NCBI GenBank assembly: GCA_013396915.1 | Contig: VWZL01002850.1 | Location: forward strand, 196,064-260,063 | Direction of reading: 5' to 3' | Source of the DNA: Stercorarius parasiticus | Lineage: Eukaryota > Chordata > Aves > Charadriiformes > Stercorariidae | DNA: 64,000 nucleotides | Notes under the pieces: generated by a model | Seen by the model: only the letters and a program-made list of their open reading frames with translations | Told to the model about the DNA's origin: nothing | Database searches by the model: none | Shown here: one piece after another, positions 33,542 to 56,300 of the stretch | Position numbering within the stretch: the stretch's first letter is position 1 | Layout of the letters: the number at the start of each line of letters is the position of its first letter | Program-made: the position numbers and the translations under genes

Positions 33542-34190
33542 TCAATCAAACTCTTAGGCTGGAACGTGCAAAGCCAGAATGCTACCCAATCTACATACAG
33601 CTGTCTTGTTATTTATTGGAGTGATGCTCTAAGGCAATCGAAACCCAGTTGAAATAGAAATGTTGCTTGAGTGATTTAAATGAAGAAAATATTTTTTTTT
33701 TTAAATGAAACCTGTAAAAATAAGAGTTAGCTGCTGTGAACTGTATTTCTTATAAATACATTTATGAGGTAACTAATACTCTCTGCTTTTGGCTAGGACA
33801 ACTTTAGGTTTATATAGCATTTTTTGGTATGTTAAATCTGTACAGATTAAGTACCCAGATCCTTCTATTTAATGGAATTCTTTCTTGCCAAAAAGATGAA
33901 CTACCTTTCAGGTTGCGTATCGCCAGCTGTCTTGTGCACCATGAGTCTGTTCAAAGGCACCGTTTGCTGCCAGTACTGTTGATAACAGCATTTTAGAAGA
34001 AGAGAGGGAGAAAAATGGCTGTGCGCGCTGAATTTTATGAACTATGTAAATATGATTTAGGAAAAAATGTAAGATAATTGTTCATGCTGATTTATTTATA
34101 GCTGTATGAATACAACTATTCTAGAGAAAAACCCACACCACAATGGTCTTCTGTAAGAAGTAAAATAAAGGAGCTTTCCTTCTCCTCGGC
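33542..34190 (+). other. UFSP2: UFSP2 3' UTR
   Basis: AT-rich sequence after the stop, ending near an AATAAA at 34164-34169. The end point is inferred from that signal. Confidence 0.6.
34164..34169 (+). promoter_or_regulatory. UFSP2: UFSP2 polyadenylation signal
   Basis: Canonical AATAAA, 623 nt after the UFSP2 stop codon. Confidence 0.55.
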
Positions 34191-35400
34191 AGGAGACACT
34201 GTACCAGATACACGTCTGGCTGCCCTGCAAGGGCTCCTCTCCTGTTTCTTCAGGCTGTGCATTCCCCTTGATTTCGTTTTGGGATTACAAGCTGTTTCAT
34301 CTGTTATAGGAACAAATAACCCTGTATCTGATGCCACCAAAACATCAGGATCCAGCTGTGGTGTCAGTAAGGATGCTGTCTTTTTGAGCTACTCCATCAG
34401 CAAAACTACCTACCCTTTCTTTTTTTTTTCTTTTTTTTCCATGTTAAAGTAGCCTTTTCAGTGGCCTTCCGCATGCACTATCCGTTTTTGCTGAGACCGT
34501 AACCTTACATACCTATGCGCTATAGTACTTCCTCCTGTAGCAGATGCCTGCATGTTTGATACGGAAGTTCCTCACAATCACTGCCATCATTTAAAAACAA
34601 ATGGGAATCAAAAGTCATGTGTTTAAAAAAAAAAGAAAAATAAAATTGCATGGTTTTGATAAACAGAATTAGGGGAAAAGGAGCCTAACGGTGTTCCTTT
34701 AGGGTACGTATATTTCTGAAATAAATGCACACACATTATGACAATTATCTCCTGCTTCTCCCTCGGGAAAGCAAATATAAAGTAATGGAATATGAACATA
34801 TACAGTACTGTTTTAAAAGGGGCAGAAATCCAGGTAAATAGGCAATGTGTCAATTCAGCACAATTACTTAAGTGACAGTTTTTCACCTCTCCTTTCATAC
34901 TGAAATAAATACACCTGTTTAATTACCAAATGTTTTTTTTCCTGAACAGCTCACCAAGCAAATCAGTTAATAAACAAATCCCTACACTTCTGCCTATGCA
35001 TTGCTGGGGGTGAAACACCTGCACAGATGCCAGAAATCCACAGTCACTGTTTATGCAACTATAAAGACTCTTCTCAAAACACACATATCCAGAAGTAGCT
35101 TAAGAGTGAATGGCCTTGGATGGCCCAAGAGGGTTTTTTAAAGCCTGTGCCTCCCCTACATCACTTCAGCAATGCCTAGGTTTCCAGACGCACCCGAGGA
35201 ATCCCATCTTCCCAGCCGCAACTCTCTGCACACTTTTGCTACTAATTGGTTCTTGAGCTTCCGGTCACGTTTTGCTCACCTCATTAGCGCCTGCGAAACT
35301 CTCTGTCTCAGAGGAACTGATACTGGTGTTGGTGATAAACACAGGTGTGACAATCCGCATCCTTTTTTGTATGGCCCAGTTCCTCTTCACTCTGCCTGTG
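34191..35400. other. Intergenic; expected ANKRD37 slot
   Basis: AT-rich sequence, a poly-T run near 34420, and short frames only. In human a small minus-oriented (relative to this window) ankyrin gene, ANKRD37, lies between UFSP2 and LRP2BP. I saw no ankyrin-repeat reading frame here on either strand. Confidence 0.4.
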
Positions 35401-35404
35401 AAAC

Positions 35405-36045
35405 TGTTATCTGAAATAAAAGCTCTTGAAACCAAAAGTAGTTCAGAGAGGAGGTAGTGCTTTATTCGACATTGGGTGCTAGGGGGAAAACCCACAACTC
35501 TAGCACACCTCGCCAGGGATATTCACCCATTATTTATCCACAAAAGATTCTCATAATTCCGCCTACCTAACGCATAACGCCACCTGGGCTTCCCTATTCA
35601 TCAGGATGACCGAAGAGCCTTTTTGCACATGCGTATTAAATTTTGCTGCGTCAGCAAAACACTTCTGCGCAAGCGTGAGTTTCTCGGGGGTCGTTTGGGT
35701 AAGGAGACCCTTCCTCACGTTATCCTGTTACGGTATTGAGGCGTCTCAGGACAGTAGAAGTTTTCTGTAAGTTTGCCAACTTGCTGAGGACGGTAAGGAT
35801 GTTCCTTGAAGTAGCCACAGCTCTGTCCCAATGGGGATAGGAGCACAGACTTGATGCATAAAAGAGGCTTGAAGTGATTAACTGCTTGTTATCCCATCCG
35901 CGGTGATGAGCTACTTCTGGCTGTCTCCTCATTATCACTATCTGTAACATCAGCTCAGTGACTAACTATTTTCTCACACAGCAAGAAGGTCAGTAATTAG
36001 CGATTTTCTCACACGGTAAGAAGGTTAGGAGGAAACAAACAACAT
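35405..36045 (-). mobile_element. Solo LTR, ERVK/alpharetrovirus-like
   Basis: On the minus strand: start TGTTGTTTGTTTCC near 36045, a TATA-like CTTTTATGCATC (35855), GCTTGCGCAGAAG, CACCCAATGTCGAATAAAGC (poly-A signal near 35465) and an end near TTTCAGATAACA. Order and spacing fit an avian class II LTR of about 640 bp. No internal genes flank it, so it is a solo LTR. No clear TSD. Confidence 0.6.
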
Positions 36046-36890
36046 TTTAGTTAGCATGTGGTTATAAACCAAGCAGAGGCCTGTCTTTGGTAACAGAATC
36101 ACCCAATTCATTGATGCTTTAAACAAAGTTTTTCTTGTCCTGGAGACTCCTACAGGCCGTACCATCTACACAAAGCGCATCAGGGGGAGTTTGGGGAGTT
36201 TTTTGGCACTTACAGAGGTCATTTGTGGCTGCTGGAAAACACCACGCAAGCCCCGCAGGTGTTATTCCCCTCTTCGGACTGTTGCCTCTGTCACCGTCGC
36301 TATAGAAACAGGTGGCACTGCCAAAAATGGATGATAATCATCGGAAAAAATAAGCTGGGATGCAGCTGATGATTATTTTAGAAGCACCCTCGCAGCATTT
36401 TGGTATTATATCCCTTTTTAGAAGAGAGACAGCCAGAAGCTAGCAACAGAAGTGGAAACAATCCTTTAGGTTTCAGTAGAATTCAGCTTCCAACAGCGTT
36501 TTCCCTCAATTATCCTTCTCAGTTTTGTAGTATCTATACAGGGAAAACAAACCACATTAGAAGGAACAGTTGCTGATCACTGGAAGCACCGAAGTCCCGT
36601 TTTCTAGACTGACGTTTCATGGCCTAGTGCCCTTTTAACTGAATTGCATTCGGGGTTTCTGTCATTTTTGCCTGTAATCGCTTTCTGCAGCGTGTTTTGG
36701 GCTTCTGCGTTTAATTTGCAACAGGACCGGCAGGAAGATCCGGCGGATGCTCAAAGCGCAGCCTGTCCCATCATGTATTTTCACATCATTTGTCACTGGC
36801 CAGCAGCTAGAAGTGTTATTTCTACAGACCCCTGGCCTACGTGACACCGTCACTCTCCTTTCTGTTGGAAAACAGAGCAAAATATCAACA
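36046..36890. promoter_or_regulatory. LRP2BP upstream region
   Basis: Non-repetitive flank between the solo LTR and the GC-rich LRP2BP 5' region. No gene was recognised. It holds an X-box-like element at 36296. Confidence 0.4.
36296..36309 (+). promoter_or_regulatory. LRP2BP: Candidate RFX X-box
   Basis: GTCGCTATAGAAAC fits the X-box consensus GTYRCCATRGNAAC with one mismatch (T for the sixth C). It lies 775 nt upstream of the LRP2BP start codon. X-boxes bind RFX factors at ciliary genes. Confidence 0.4.
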
Positions 36891-36894
36891 TTAC

Positions 36895-37083
36895 TTTCCC
36901 TGTCTTCCTCCTTCTGCCTTGACGAAGGGCCCCAAGGACTCTTCCGGAGCGGTGCTGGATGCTGCCACAGCCCAGGCTGGGCTGCAGGGGGCTCTGGGAC
37001 AGCAAGGGGGACAACGAACAACCGACAACCGACAACTGCCACAAGGGGCTGGCCACCTCCAGGCCGCTGGCCACCGCGGCAGG
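36895..37083 (+). promoter_or_regulatory. LRP2BP: LRP2BP promoter / 5' UTR, GC-rich
   Basis: GC content rises sharply just before the start codon. Includes a short ACAACCG tandem (37010-37035) and CCACCGCGGCAGG directly before the ATG. No TATA box. The exact TSS is not visible. Confidence 0.5.
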
Positions 37084-48226
<11,143 letters not shown>

Positions 48227-48268
48227 TCTTTCCTTTAACTGTGACTGATATATAAATGTATTTCCTGC

Positions 48269-48274
48269 AATAAA
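48269..48274 (+). promoter_or_regulatory. LRP2BP: LRP2BP polyadenylation signal
   Basis: AATAAA 43 nt after the stop codon, implying a very short 3' UTR. Confidence 0.6.
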
Positions 48275-48299
48275 CCGCCTTTAATTTCCAGCAATTACA

Positions 48300-49760
48300 G
48301 ACTGTTCATCACTTACTGCATGCTTTTCAACTTTCTATAAATTATTACTTGAAGCAATTTACCGATTCTTTTTTACCTAAAAACGAGAAAGCAAAAAGCT
48401 CACGCTCTTCCTTTAACTGAGATGAGGCAAAGGCAGACTTTTTAAAATGGCATCGAAGACCTAAAGTTTATTAAGGACATTTTACTGGACAGATGTCCCG
48501 TATTTTCTTCATGTCATACTGCCATATAGCGCATGAATCAAGCCAAAACCCAATAAAAATGGTTGTTTCCTTTTCTGCATCTTTCGTATTTAAACATTAA
48601 GTTTTAATATTCTGAGAAGCTTGAACCCAACCTTGTCTAGTTTTCACACACAACCCATTCACAGGTCACGACTATTTTTAAATCTTACCTTTGCTAGTGG
48701 TGCGTACACTTTCTTTCGCATGCTTTTCTAATGCATCTGGATCTACTTATGTGTCTTAACACATTTTACTCCTAGACTGCAGAGATTCAAAGCTGGAAAT
48801 TGGCCTGTATGACAGTAAGCTTTACAGTTCAAACCACGTCAACTTCTAAAACTAGGAACAACTACTTACAGAACTATGGAGAACAAAGACAATTAGTATG
48901 GAAACATTCAATATACACGTCCTCTGCTCGAGGCCTGTTCTCCTCAATCCCTCTTTCTATTGCATTCACACTGCCTCTGCGTTAGAAATAGCTGCAAACC
49001 TCCTGGCTGGGAGCGCACGTGCCTGAGCAGTGTCATGCTGAGTCTTTTATCAAAAGATACTTTGATTAACCACTAGTAAACTCTACTGATTGTTATGGCA
49101 AACTCGCACACTTCCAAGTACCTATTTACTTGCAAAACTTCGTATGTGCAGAATTTAGTTCGCTTCTTAGGATTGTGCTGTGACTTGAAAACTTCTTTCA
49201 AACTGTTGGAACAGAAGGCTCCATGTTACTAAAAGCACCGATTGAAATACAGCATACGGATTTTGTGTTCCTCAAACTACAGCCAGTCTTAACTGCAAGC
49301 AGTTTTTCCAAGAGCACAACTGTACTGAAATTAAAAGAAAGTAATGAGCGTCACCTAGGGATTTTTGATGATATTTAATTATTTAGATGTGCATTAAGAC
49401 CATATTTTACATCTTTTTACATAAATTAAAAAAAAACACTGAAGACATCGTTTTCTCTCCTTGTATAAAATAAGGGAAAGATTTGAAGGTTGTTTGAAAT
49501 CGGGGTATTTGAATAAAACAGCCCTGAGTAATATCAGGGAAGTTATTAGAATGGTTTAATTAAATGTCTACGTCATCATCCATAGAAGCAATTCATAAGC
49601 GCTAATCTCTGAACTAACATTTAACACAGGCATTCTGTTAGGACGTACCAGTTTACAATACATATTTTCGAGACAGACTTCAAAGTAATGTAAGTATTCC
49701 TTAGGAAACTAGTGCTGCCGGACTCGTTCCTTAGTTGTCAGTACAGCCTCATTATCAAGT
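48300..49760. other. Convergent LRP2BP-SNX25 3' region
   Basis: AT-rich sequence between the two convergent genes. No gene or repeat recognised. It may hold a distal part of the SNX25 3' UTR. Confidence 0.4.
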
Positions 49761-50031
49761 ACTACAATCCAGTCGTGTTATTTATTGCTTACAAATGCTT
49801 CAAACTACGGGAAATCTTTGGTAAAAACAAAATTGATAAAATTTTCACAATAGCTTTACATGTAGTATTGCACGACAAGGCTTTTCCAATACACAAGAAA
49901 AAAAAAGGAATGCTCAAATCCTCAGTGAGGAGATTAGAACTGTACAACATTCATTAGTTTACCACTATAAGCAAAATTTCTTTTCATAAATGTTTAAAAT
50001 ATTTTCTGGTTTCTTTCAGCTTTTATGAACA

Positions 50032-50037
50032 TTTATT
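50032..50037 (-). promoter_or_regulatory. SNX25: Candidate SNX25 polyadenylation signal
   Basis: AATAAA on the minus strand, about 260 nt after the SNX25 stop. Another lies at 49781-49786; the choice cannot be made from sequence. Confidence 0.4.
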
Positions 50038-50297
50038 TTTCAATCTATATTTGAAACAGAAGAGTAGTCAAATAGAACAATTTAAATAAAAATTGGCAAC
50101 TATACAGCATTGTTTTGCCTACCCTACTACAGCATTAGATCTTTTCAAGTCCGTTTACTTCACAAAAAACTCAAGAGGAAAGAAAAACGCTAAAAATAAT
50201 CATAGTCCTCAGCCCTCTATGGAAAAGAGGAAATAAGTTTCATGTCTATTATCGGACATAGACATTTCTCTAGTGGTCCAATTGTGCAGATTCAAAC

Positions 50298-50372
50298 CTA
50301 AGTGGCGTTAAGCTGCTCTAAGTGAGCTCTCAGCTCAGGACACAGTTCAGTTAGCAGCAGTTCCAGCAAAAC
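50298..50372 (-). CDS. SNX25: SNX25 last coding exon
   Basis: Encodes VLLELLLTELCPELRAHLEQ and LNAT, then TAG. Human: MELLLIELCPELRVHLDQLK. Acceptor TCTGTTTTTCAG. Confidence 0.95.
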   Translation of the reverse strand, partial: VLLELLLTELCPELRAHLEQLNAT

Positions 50373-53300
50373 CTGAAAAACAGAGAAGAGTTCAGATGAG
50401 TGCAGGTGCCAAACGAGGACTTCTTTCTCCTTTTTGTCCCAATCAACAGCAGAGGAGCGGGACCTTCAGGGGCTGTCACATCCTAACTGTGAGCCCATCC
50501 CAGCGCTCTCCTTCCCCAGGATTCTCCAAGGTATATTTATTTTTCTCAGCTACACGAAGAAATTAGTTTGCACCTTGTGCAGCAAGTTGGATGTGGCCGA
50601 GGATCTCCTTTGGAGAAAAGCAATACTGTTTTTAAACTTAGACGGCTTTTTGTTACTCAAAATTAGTCGAAGAATAGCACCACGTACATTTTTTCTGACT
50701 TGTTTTAATAACAAAAAAGGTTACTTGCACACTGAACAACAGTCCAACATAAATCTCTGCAAAAACACCGACCCCAGGCTTTGAGATTGAGTGAGCAGAG
50801 CTCAGCAATTAACCGGACAATGAAGTTCAAAGGCTCCTTTTCTGGTTACTCACATAGAGTAGGTGCTTGTTAGCCTTTCTCTCTTGCAACGCCTTGAAGA
50901 CTTTCACTACACCGTGACGGGCATTTTGTTGTCCAACAAGACTCTGCAGAGTATCTGCAACAAATGTTAATTCAGCTTATGTTGTTTCACTCATGCAAGG
51001 CAAAACCTCTGTAGCTTCTGCCCTACTCCATACCTACTGCCCATAAATACACAGGGAGGGGAAACAAAACCCCTGCACCTCACGGTGCTTGGTTACAAGA
51101 TATGTGGCCCCCATTCACCAACCTTTTAAAAACACAGGGATCTGGGTTAAAAGATACCCTTATTCTCAAGTTACACAAGTTAAATAGTAGTGTATGTGTC
51201 TCAATGACAACATTTTAAGTGTTTTAACGTGATATATAGAATGCGTTTTCAGTAGTTCACCTCCCAGAGTGAAGTCTAATATATTATTAAACCATTCGCT
51301 GAAATGCCTCTTCAGCCACAAAGACAGAATTCCTACAACAGTTAAAACAGATTTAGCACTTGAACTGCCTCAATCTTCACAGAAAATACTTCTCACAAGT
51401 AATCAGATAACTGCAAATCAATTATTTACATTTTGGATTAAATTAGAGAATAAATAGCAACCCAATGTTTCATCATTAACTTCAGATGCATTCAGCTGTG
51501 TCCTGACACATCTCTCCTAACTCAGAAACAAACAAAGCCACAAACCAAATACAGAAGGCTATTCTAGGTAAGTAGGTGAGTATGGAGCAGAGAGAGTAAG
51601 CAGAGGGGTGTTTACACATCAAATGATGAATATTTTGCATGCATACCTGCTGCTATTTTTGCAGTTAAAGTTGATTAAACAACCTAACGCAAGGGGGTAC
51701 ATGAGGTATCTCAGTAAAGCTATAAAATAGCTCACTGAAGTACATTCTATTCCGATGGCAGGGAGATAAGAAGCATCCAAACGATGTTTAAGTGCATTTC
51801 CAAGGGATATAGGGAATTAATTTTGGTTCTTCCCAGTTAGGCGCCTTTGAGTTTACATGATCTCTGAAGACTCAGAATTATGTACCTGGGACTCCCTGTC
51901 CTGTGAGTGGGACGGGATGGAGCATCTCAGAAGGGTGCCTCAAAACCACATGTGCTGAAGGGGAAGAGCCTGGGCTGGGAGGTAAGGGCAGGCAAAGGAA
52001 CGTGCTGGAAACCCTGCTCAATCTAGGATGCTTCTGGCCAGGCTGCAGGTCCCTCTAACATTCCACGCCCTGAAACCTCTTATCGGGAATAGACAGCACC
52101 ACACAACACTGACGGCATGGGGAGAGGTCCCTTTTCGATTTTGAAATACAAGAGGTAGAAGTAGTTGGGGTGGTGCCACTCTCCCTGTTTGGCAGGTAGT
52201 TCCAGGTGGCAGAACCAGCTGGTATTTGCTCTCAGAGAACCAGCAGAGAGTCTCTCGACTTCACTTAGATTCCTCAATGAATATTACAGACAGAAATAGA
52301 GTGATACCGGGTTTTGCATCCACCAGCAATACCCGAATCCATGCCCCTTACTAGACAGACAGGAGAAGCAAAGCATAGAGGCCAAAATTATCCTTATTTA
52401 TGCAAATAACCATAATTTACAACTCTACAGGATAAAAATCTAAAATGCAGCAAACATTTGATTAACCAGTTTCCTGACTAGTTATTAAATCCGTGATTAA
52501 TCAGAATGAAAGTGATCTCACCTGGAATGTTTTCAAGTAGTTTTTGCTGTGCTCTCTGTTTTGTCTCCTGCTTTTGTTCATCGCTCTTGGCTCTTGGTGG
52601 CGGTGCTAACTTTCCATTCGGCCAAAAAGCATCTCGAAACACACCGATGTAGTAAACAAGCATTGGCTCACTGAACATCCAGTGTACAGTGTCACGGATT
52701 TGCCTGTAAAATGTAGAAGGGAGTACATTAGAGCTGGTCTTTCACGTTTTATGCAGATTTATTCTTTTTACTCCTGAAAGCAGTGGAAGCGATGCTCGTT
52801 TTCATGTCATTATCCCATTTTTATCTGAGCTGATTCCACCAGCATCACAGCAAGTTGTATTCAGCTCTGGGTGCTCTAGGATCTAGGTCACTCCAGGTAC
52901 CCGACTGAGATGTGGAGAAGGCTACATTTCAATGTAATCCACAAACATATATTACAGATTACAAGTACTACACGGAAACTGGAGGTGATTCTGCCCCTCT
53001 GCTCTCCTCTGGGGAGACCCCACCTGGAATACTGCATCCAGCTCTGGGGCCACCAACAGCAGAAGGAGCGGGGCCAGAGGAGGATATGAAGATGCTGGGA
53101 GGGCTGGAGCCCCTCTGCTGTGAGGACAGGCTGAGAGAGTTGGGGGCATTCAGCCTGGAGAAGAGAAGGCTCCGGGGAGACCTTAGAGCCCCTTCCAGTC
53201 CCTAAAGGGGCTCCAGGAAAGCTGGGAGGGACTCTGGATCACGGAGGGGAGCCACAGGACGAGGGGTAACAGTTTTAAACTGAAAGAAGGGAGATTTAGA

Positions 53301-56300
53301 TGAGATATTAGGAAGAAATTCTTCCCTGTGAGGGTGGTGAGCCCCTGGCCCAGGTTGCCCAGAGAAGCTGTGGCTGCCCCATCCCTGGAGGGGTTCAAGG
53401 CCAGGTTGGCCGGGGTTTTGAGCAACCTGGTCTGGTGGGAGGTGTCCCTGCCCAGGGCAGGGGGTTGGAACTGGACAATCTTTAAGGCCCCTTCCAACCA
53501 AAACCATTCTGTGATTCTATGATTTGAAAGAAATCCCTGAAAATGGAAACCAGGTCTGTTTCAGATCTGTCAAAAATTTCATGCGACTTTATGATAAAGC
53601 ACAAACTAATAAAAACCATTCAGAGCCATGCTGTCCAGAAAAACAAGACAGAAAGTCATTTTTATTATATATCTATGTAAATATAAAAATGAAATCCCAT
53701 GAAATACTGTGTTCTTCCAAAAGGAAAGCCCGGGGGGGGNTTCTCTAATCAACATAATGTATTTGTCAATTGAGCTGTGGAAAACAAATGCACATTATCA
53801 TATACAACTGAACATCCAGATTATTTTTTTTAGCAATTCTGCTCTCAGCTTTTTTTTTTTCATAGAACAATGATGCAGGTTCACTTAACAGCTACTTACT
53901 TGTTGATAGTTCTTCCAAAAGTGACTTGTACTAGTGCAATTAATGTTTTTCTGACCCACTTGAACACTAGAACAATGAAAAATGACAGAAAATAAAGATC
54001 AAGAGGTTAATAACATTAGGGAACCCATGATCATGTCCAAAATCTCCCCCCCCGGCCCTCCCCACCCAAAAACCACCCTGCCCCTACAGTAAACATCCCT
54101 GTTATAACAAGATTTCACTAATTGTACGTGGGTCTCTTTTTTTCTTGACTGCTTTCCCTGTACTGTTTGCTATATGTTTTTTAATTCTTGCATATCTGTA
54201 ATATGCATTTGTAGTTTATACTGTGAACTTTTATGTTTAAGAATATTTCAAGTTTATTGAGCCATACATCTACCCCAAACCCCTTTTCTACTAGAAAAAA
54301 AGAAAGCCCCTCAAAATTCACACCCCTTTCAGATCTATTAGTATAATGTTGTACACACAGCAGCATCATTAAAATTTTGAAAACATTTTCACTCAAATAA
54401 ACCACGCAGTTCCTTTTCATTACAAATGAAGGAAACAAATGTGAGTGCTTCCTAGTAATTACTGGTTAATCTTTCCATCATGCTGTTCTCCATCAGCAGG
54501 AGAAAGTCTATATTTGGAAGATACATCTGCCATTTTTGGAAGGTGCTGCATCTTGTAATAGTTACCCTGGAAATAATTTTATAGAGCATCAAGTGTGGCT
54601 GCACATTCAAACGGAAACAAAAGTAGTTTTCTTTATTACCATCATTTAGTTACGTAAAGGAGGAAAAAAAGTATAAAATCTGGTACTGAAAGATGCCACA
54701 ATTCTAGCATCTTTTCCACTATCCAAATTGTAGAACTAAAATGCGTACATAATACGCTTAAAATAGACATTAAAATTACGTTATTTTGCCAGTGACACCT
54801 TCTGTAATAAAGCCATCTTTCCTTCCTCATAATTCATACATTCTAACATGCAGCCTGTTTACAGAAAACATGCTTTTGTACTTTTCTGGTTTTCCCAGAA
54901 TTTTTTTTAAATGAAAAACTTAACATTGAAGGTGAATGCTCTCCCTTACCAGTTATATTTTTACTGCCATTTTATATTAGAATTTCACTTTTGAATGAAT
55001 GCACCAAAGCTATGAACTACTGAAGAACAGCTCTGTTCCAAACAAACCAGCTATGTAGATTGCAAGAACATTTCCACTTATTGAACCGGCAGAAAAATCT
55101 GAATTACAAAGTGCCCCACGTTTCTTGGCCAACAGATTCCACTAGCAAATAAGCAGGTTTACAGCTTACTTCCTCGCAGCTCAAAAATCTCTCCAATCAG
55201 CATGAAACATGGTTCAGCAAGAGAGTCCCTTTTCCCATCCACCTCCTCTCCGTAGTCTGACAGGTCACTATCCTCTTCCGTTTCTTCCTAGGAAGAGAGA
55301 CACAACATGGGTAGGCACTGCAGTTCCCCACCCTTCTTCCAGCATGGATTTAGTTACTGCCATGCCCTGGGGGCGGAGCACAGCCAGCCCGTGTAAGAAA
55401 TGGCACTGGAGCTACCAAACAGCAACCTCACCAGGGATTTTGAAAAGGAATTGCACTTCCCACCGGACAAGAGCGATGAGGACACGCTGCACTGCTGGCG
55501 TCAGAACCACTGCTCGATCTTCTGCCTGCAGCCTTGCCCCAGTAAGCACCTCAATGTTGGGTGGATCTGCCCAGATTTGTGGGGTTCACTGCCTATACTG
55601 CCCTGCCAACATGAGCTGGATAAGGGAAAGCAGGTGATGGAGCCATATACTGACAGGAAGCAGGTGAGAGCTGTAAAGAGGTGGTGACACTCGGAGATTG
55701 CAAAGCCTCCTCTGACACACCACCTATGAAGGACATCCAGGATGGGGAGCTGTTCAAGACCGGGCTGGATGGGGCTTTGAGCAACCTGGTCTAGTGGGAG
55801 GTGACCCTGCCCAGGGCAGTGAGTTGGAACAGATGATCTTTAGTGGCCCTTCCAAACTAAACCATTTTATGATTCGATGAACCACCTCAGTTTTGCCTGT
55901 ACCATTTCTTCAAGAATGAAGAGCAGACAGCAGGTTGTTTCACAGTGTCATGAAGATCTGCTTCAGCATCAGGACCACACCACCTACCACTACTCATGGT
56001 AGCCAGCACATCCCTTTGCTCTCCTGGATTTTCCCCTGCCCGCCTGTGCTTAGAGCAAAGCCACAGTGAGGTGACGTGAGCCCCGCTGAGGCTGATGCAT
56101 TGCCCCAGAATTCTGTTTCAGGAATGGTCAGAATGTTGTGCATACAATTTTTTTTTCCTTGGCTCTAGTTTTCAAAGAAATCCATCATCTCTTCCTTTGC
56201 CTTTCTTTCTTCCTTATCATTCCATCATCTAACACTGTTGTGGCTTTTTTTCCCCCCCTCTCATCATCTAGTCTGGAAGACCTGTTTCATTGGCTCTATT

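Noticed and set aside
35405..36045. Complete provirus at 35-36 kb
   Set aside because: Only one LTR with no internal coding sequence next to it, so a solo LTR.
48770..48985. Candidate last LRP2BP exon after an ACTCCTAG acceptor
   Set aside because: It gave no match to the conserved C-terminus, while 48161-48226 matches in length, phase and residues.
52912..53507. Frames on both strands with proline/leucine-rich peptides
   Set aside because: Translations of the CR1 3' UTR.
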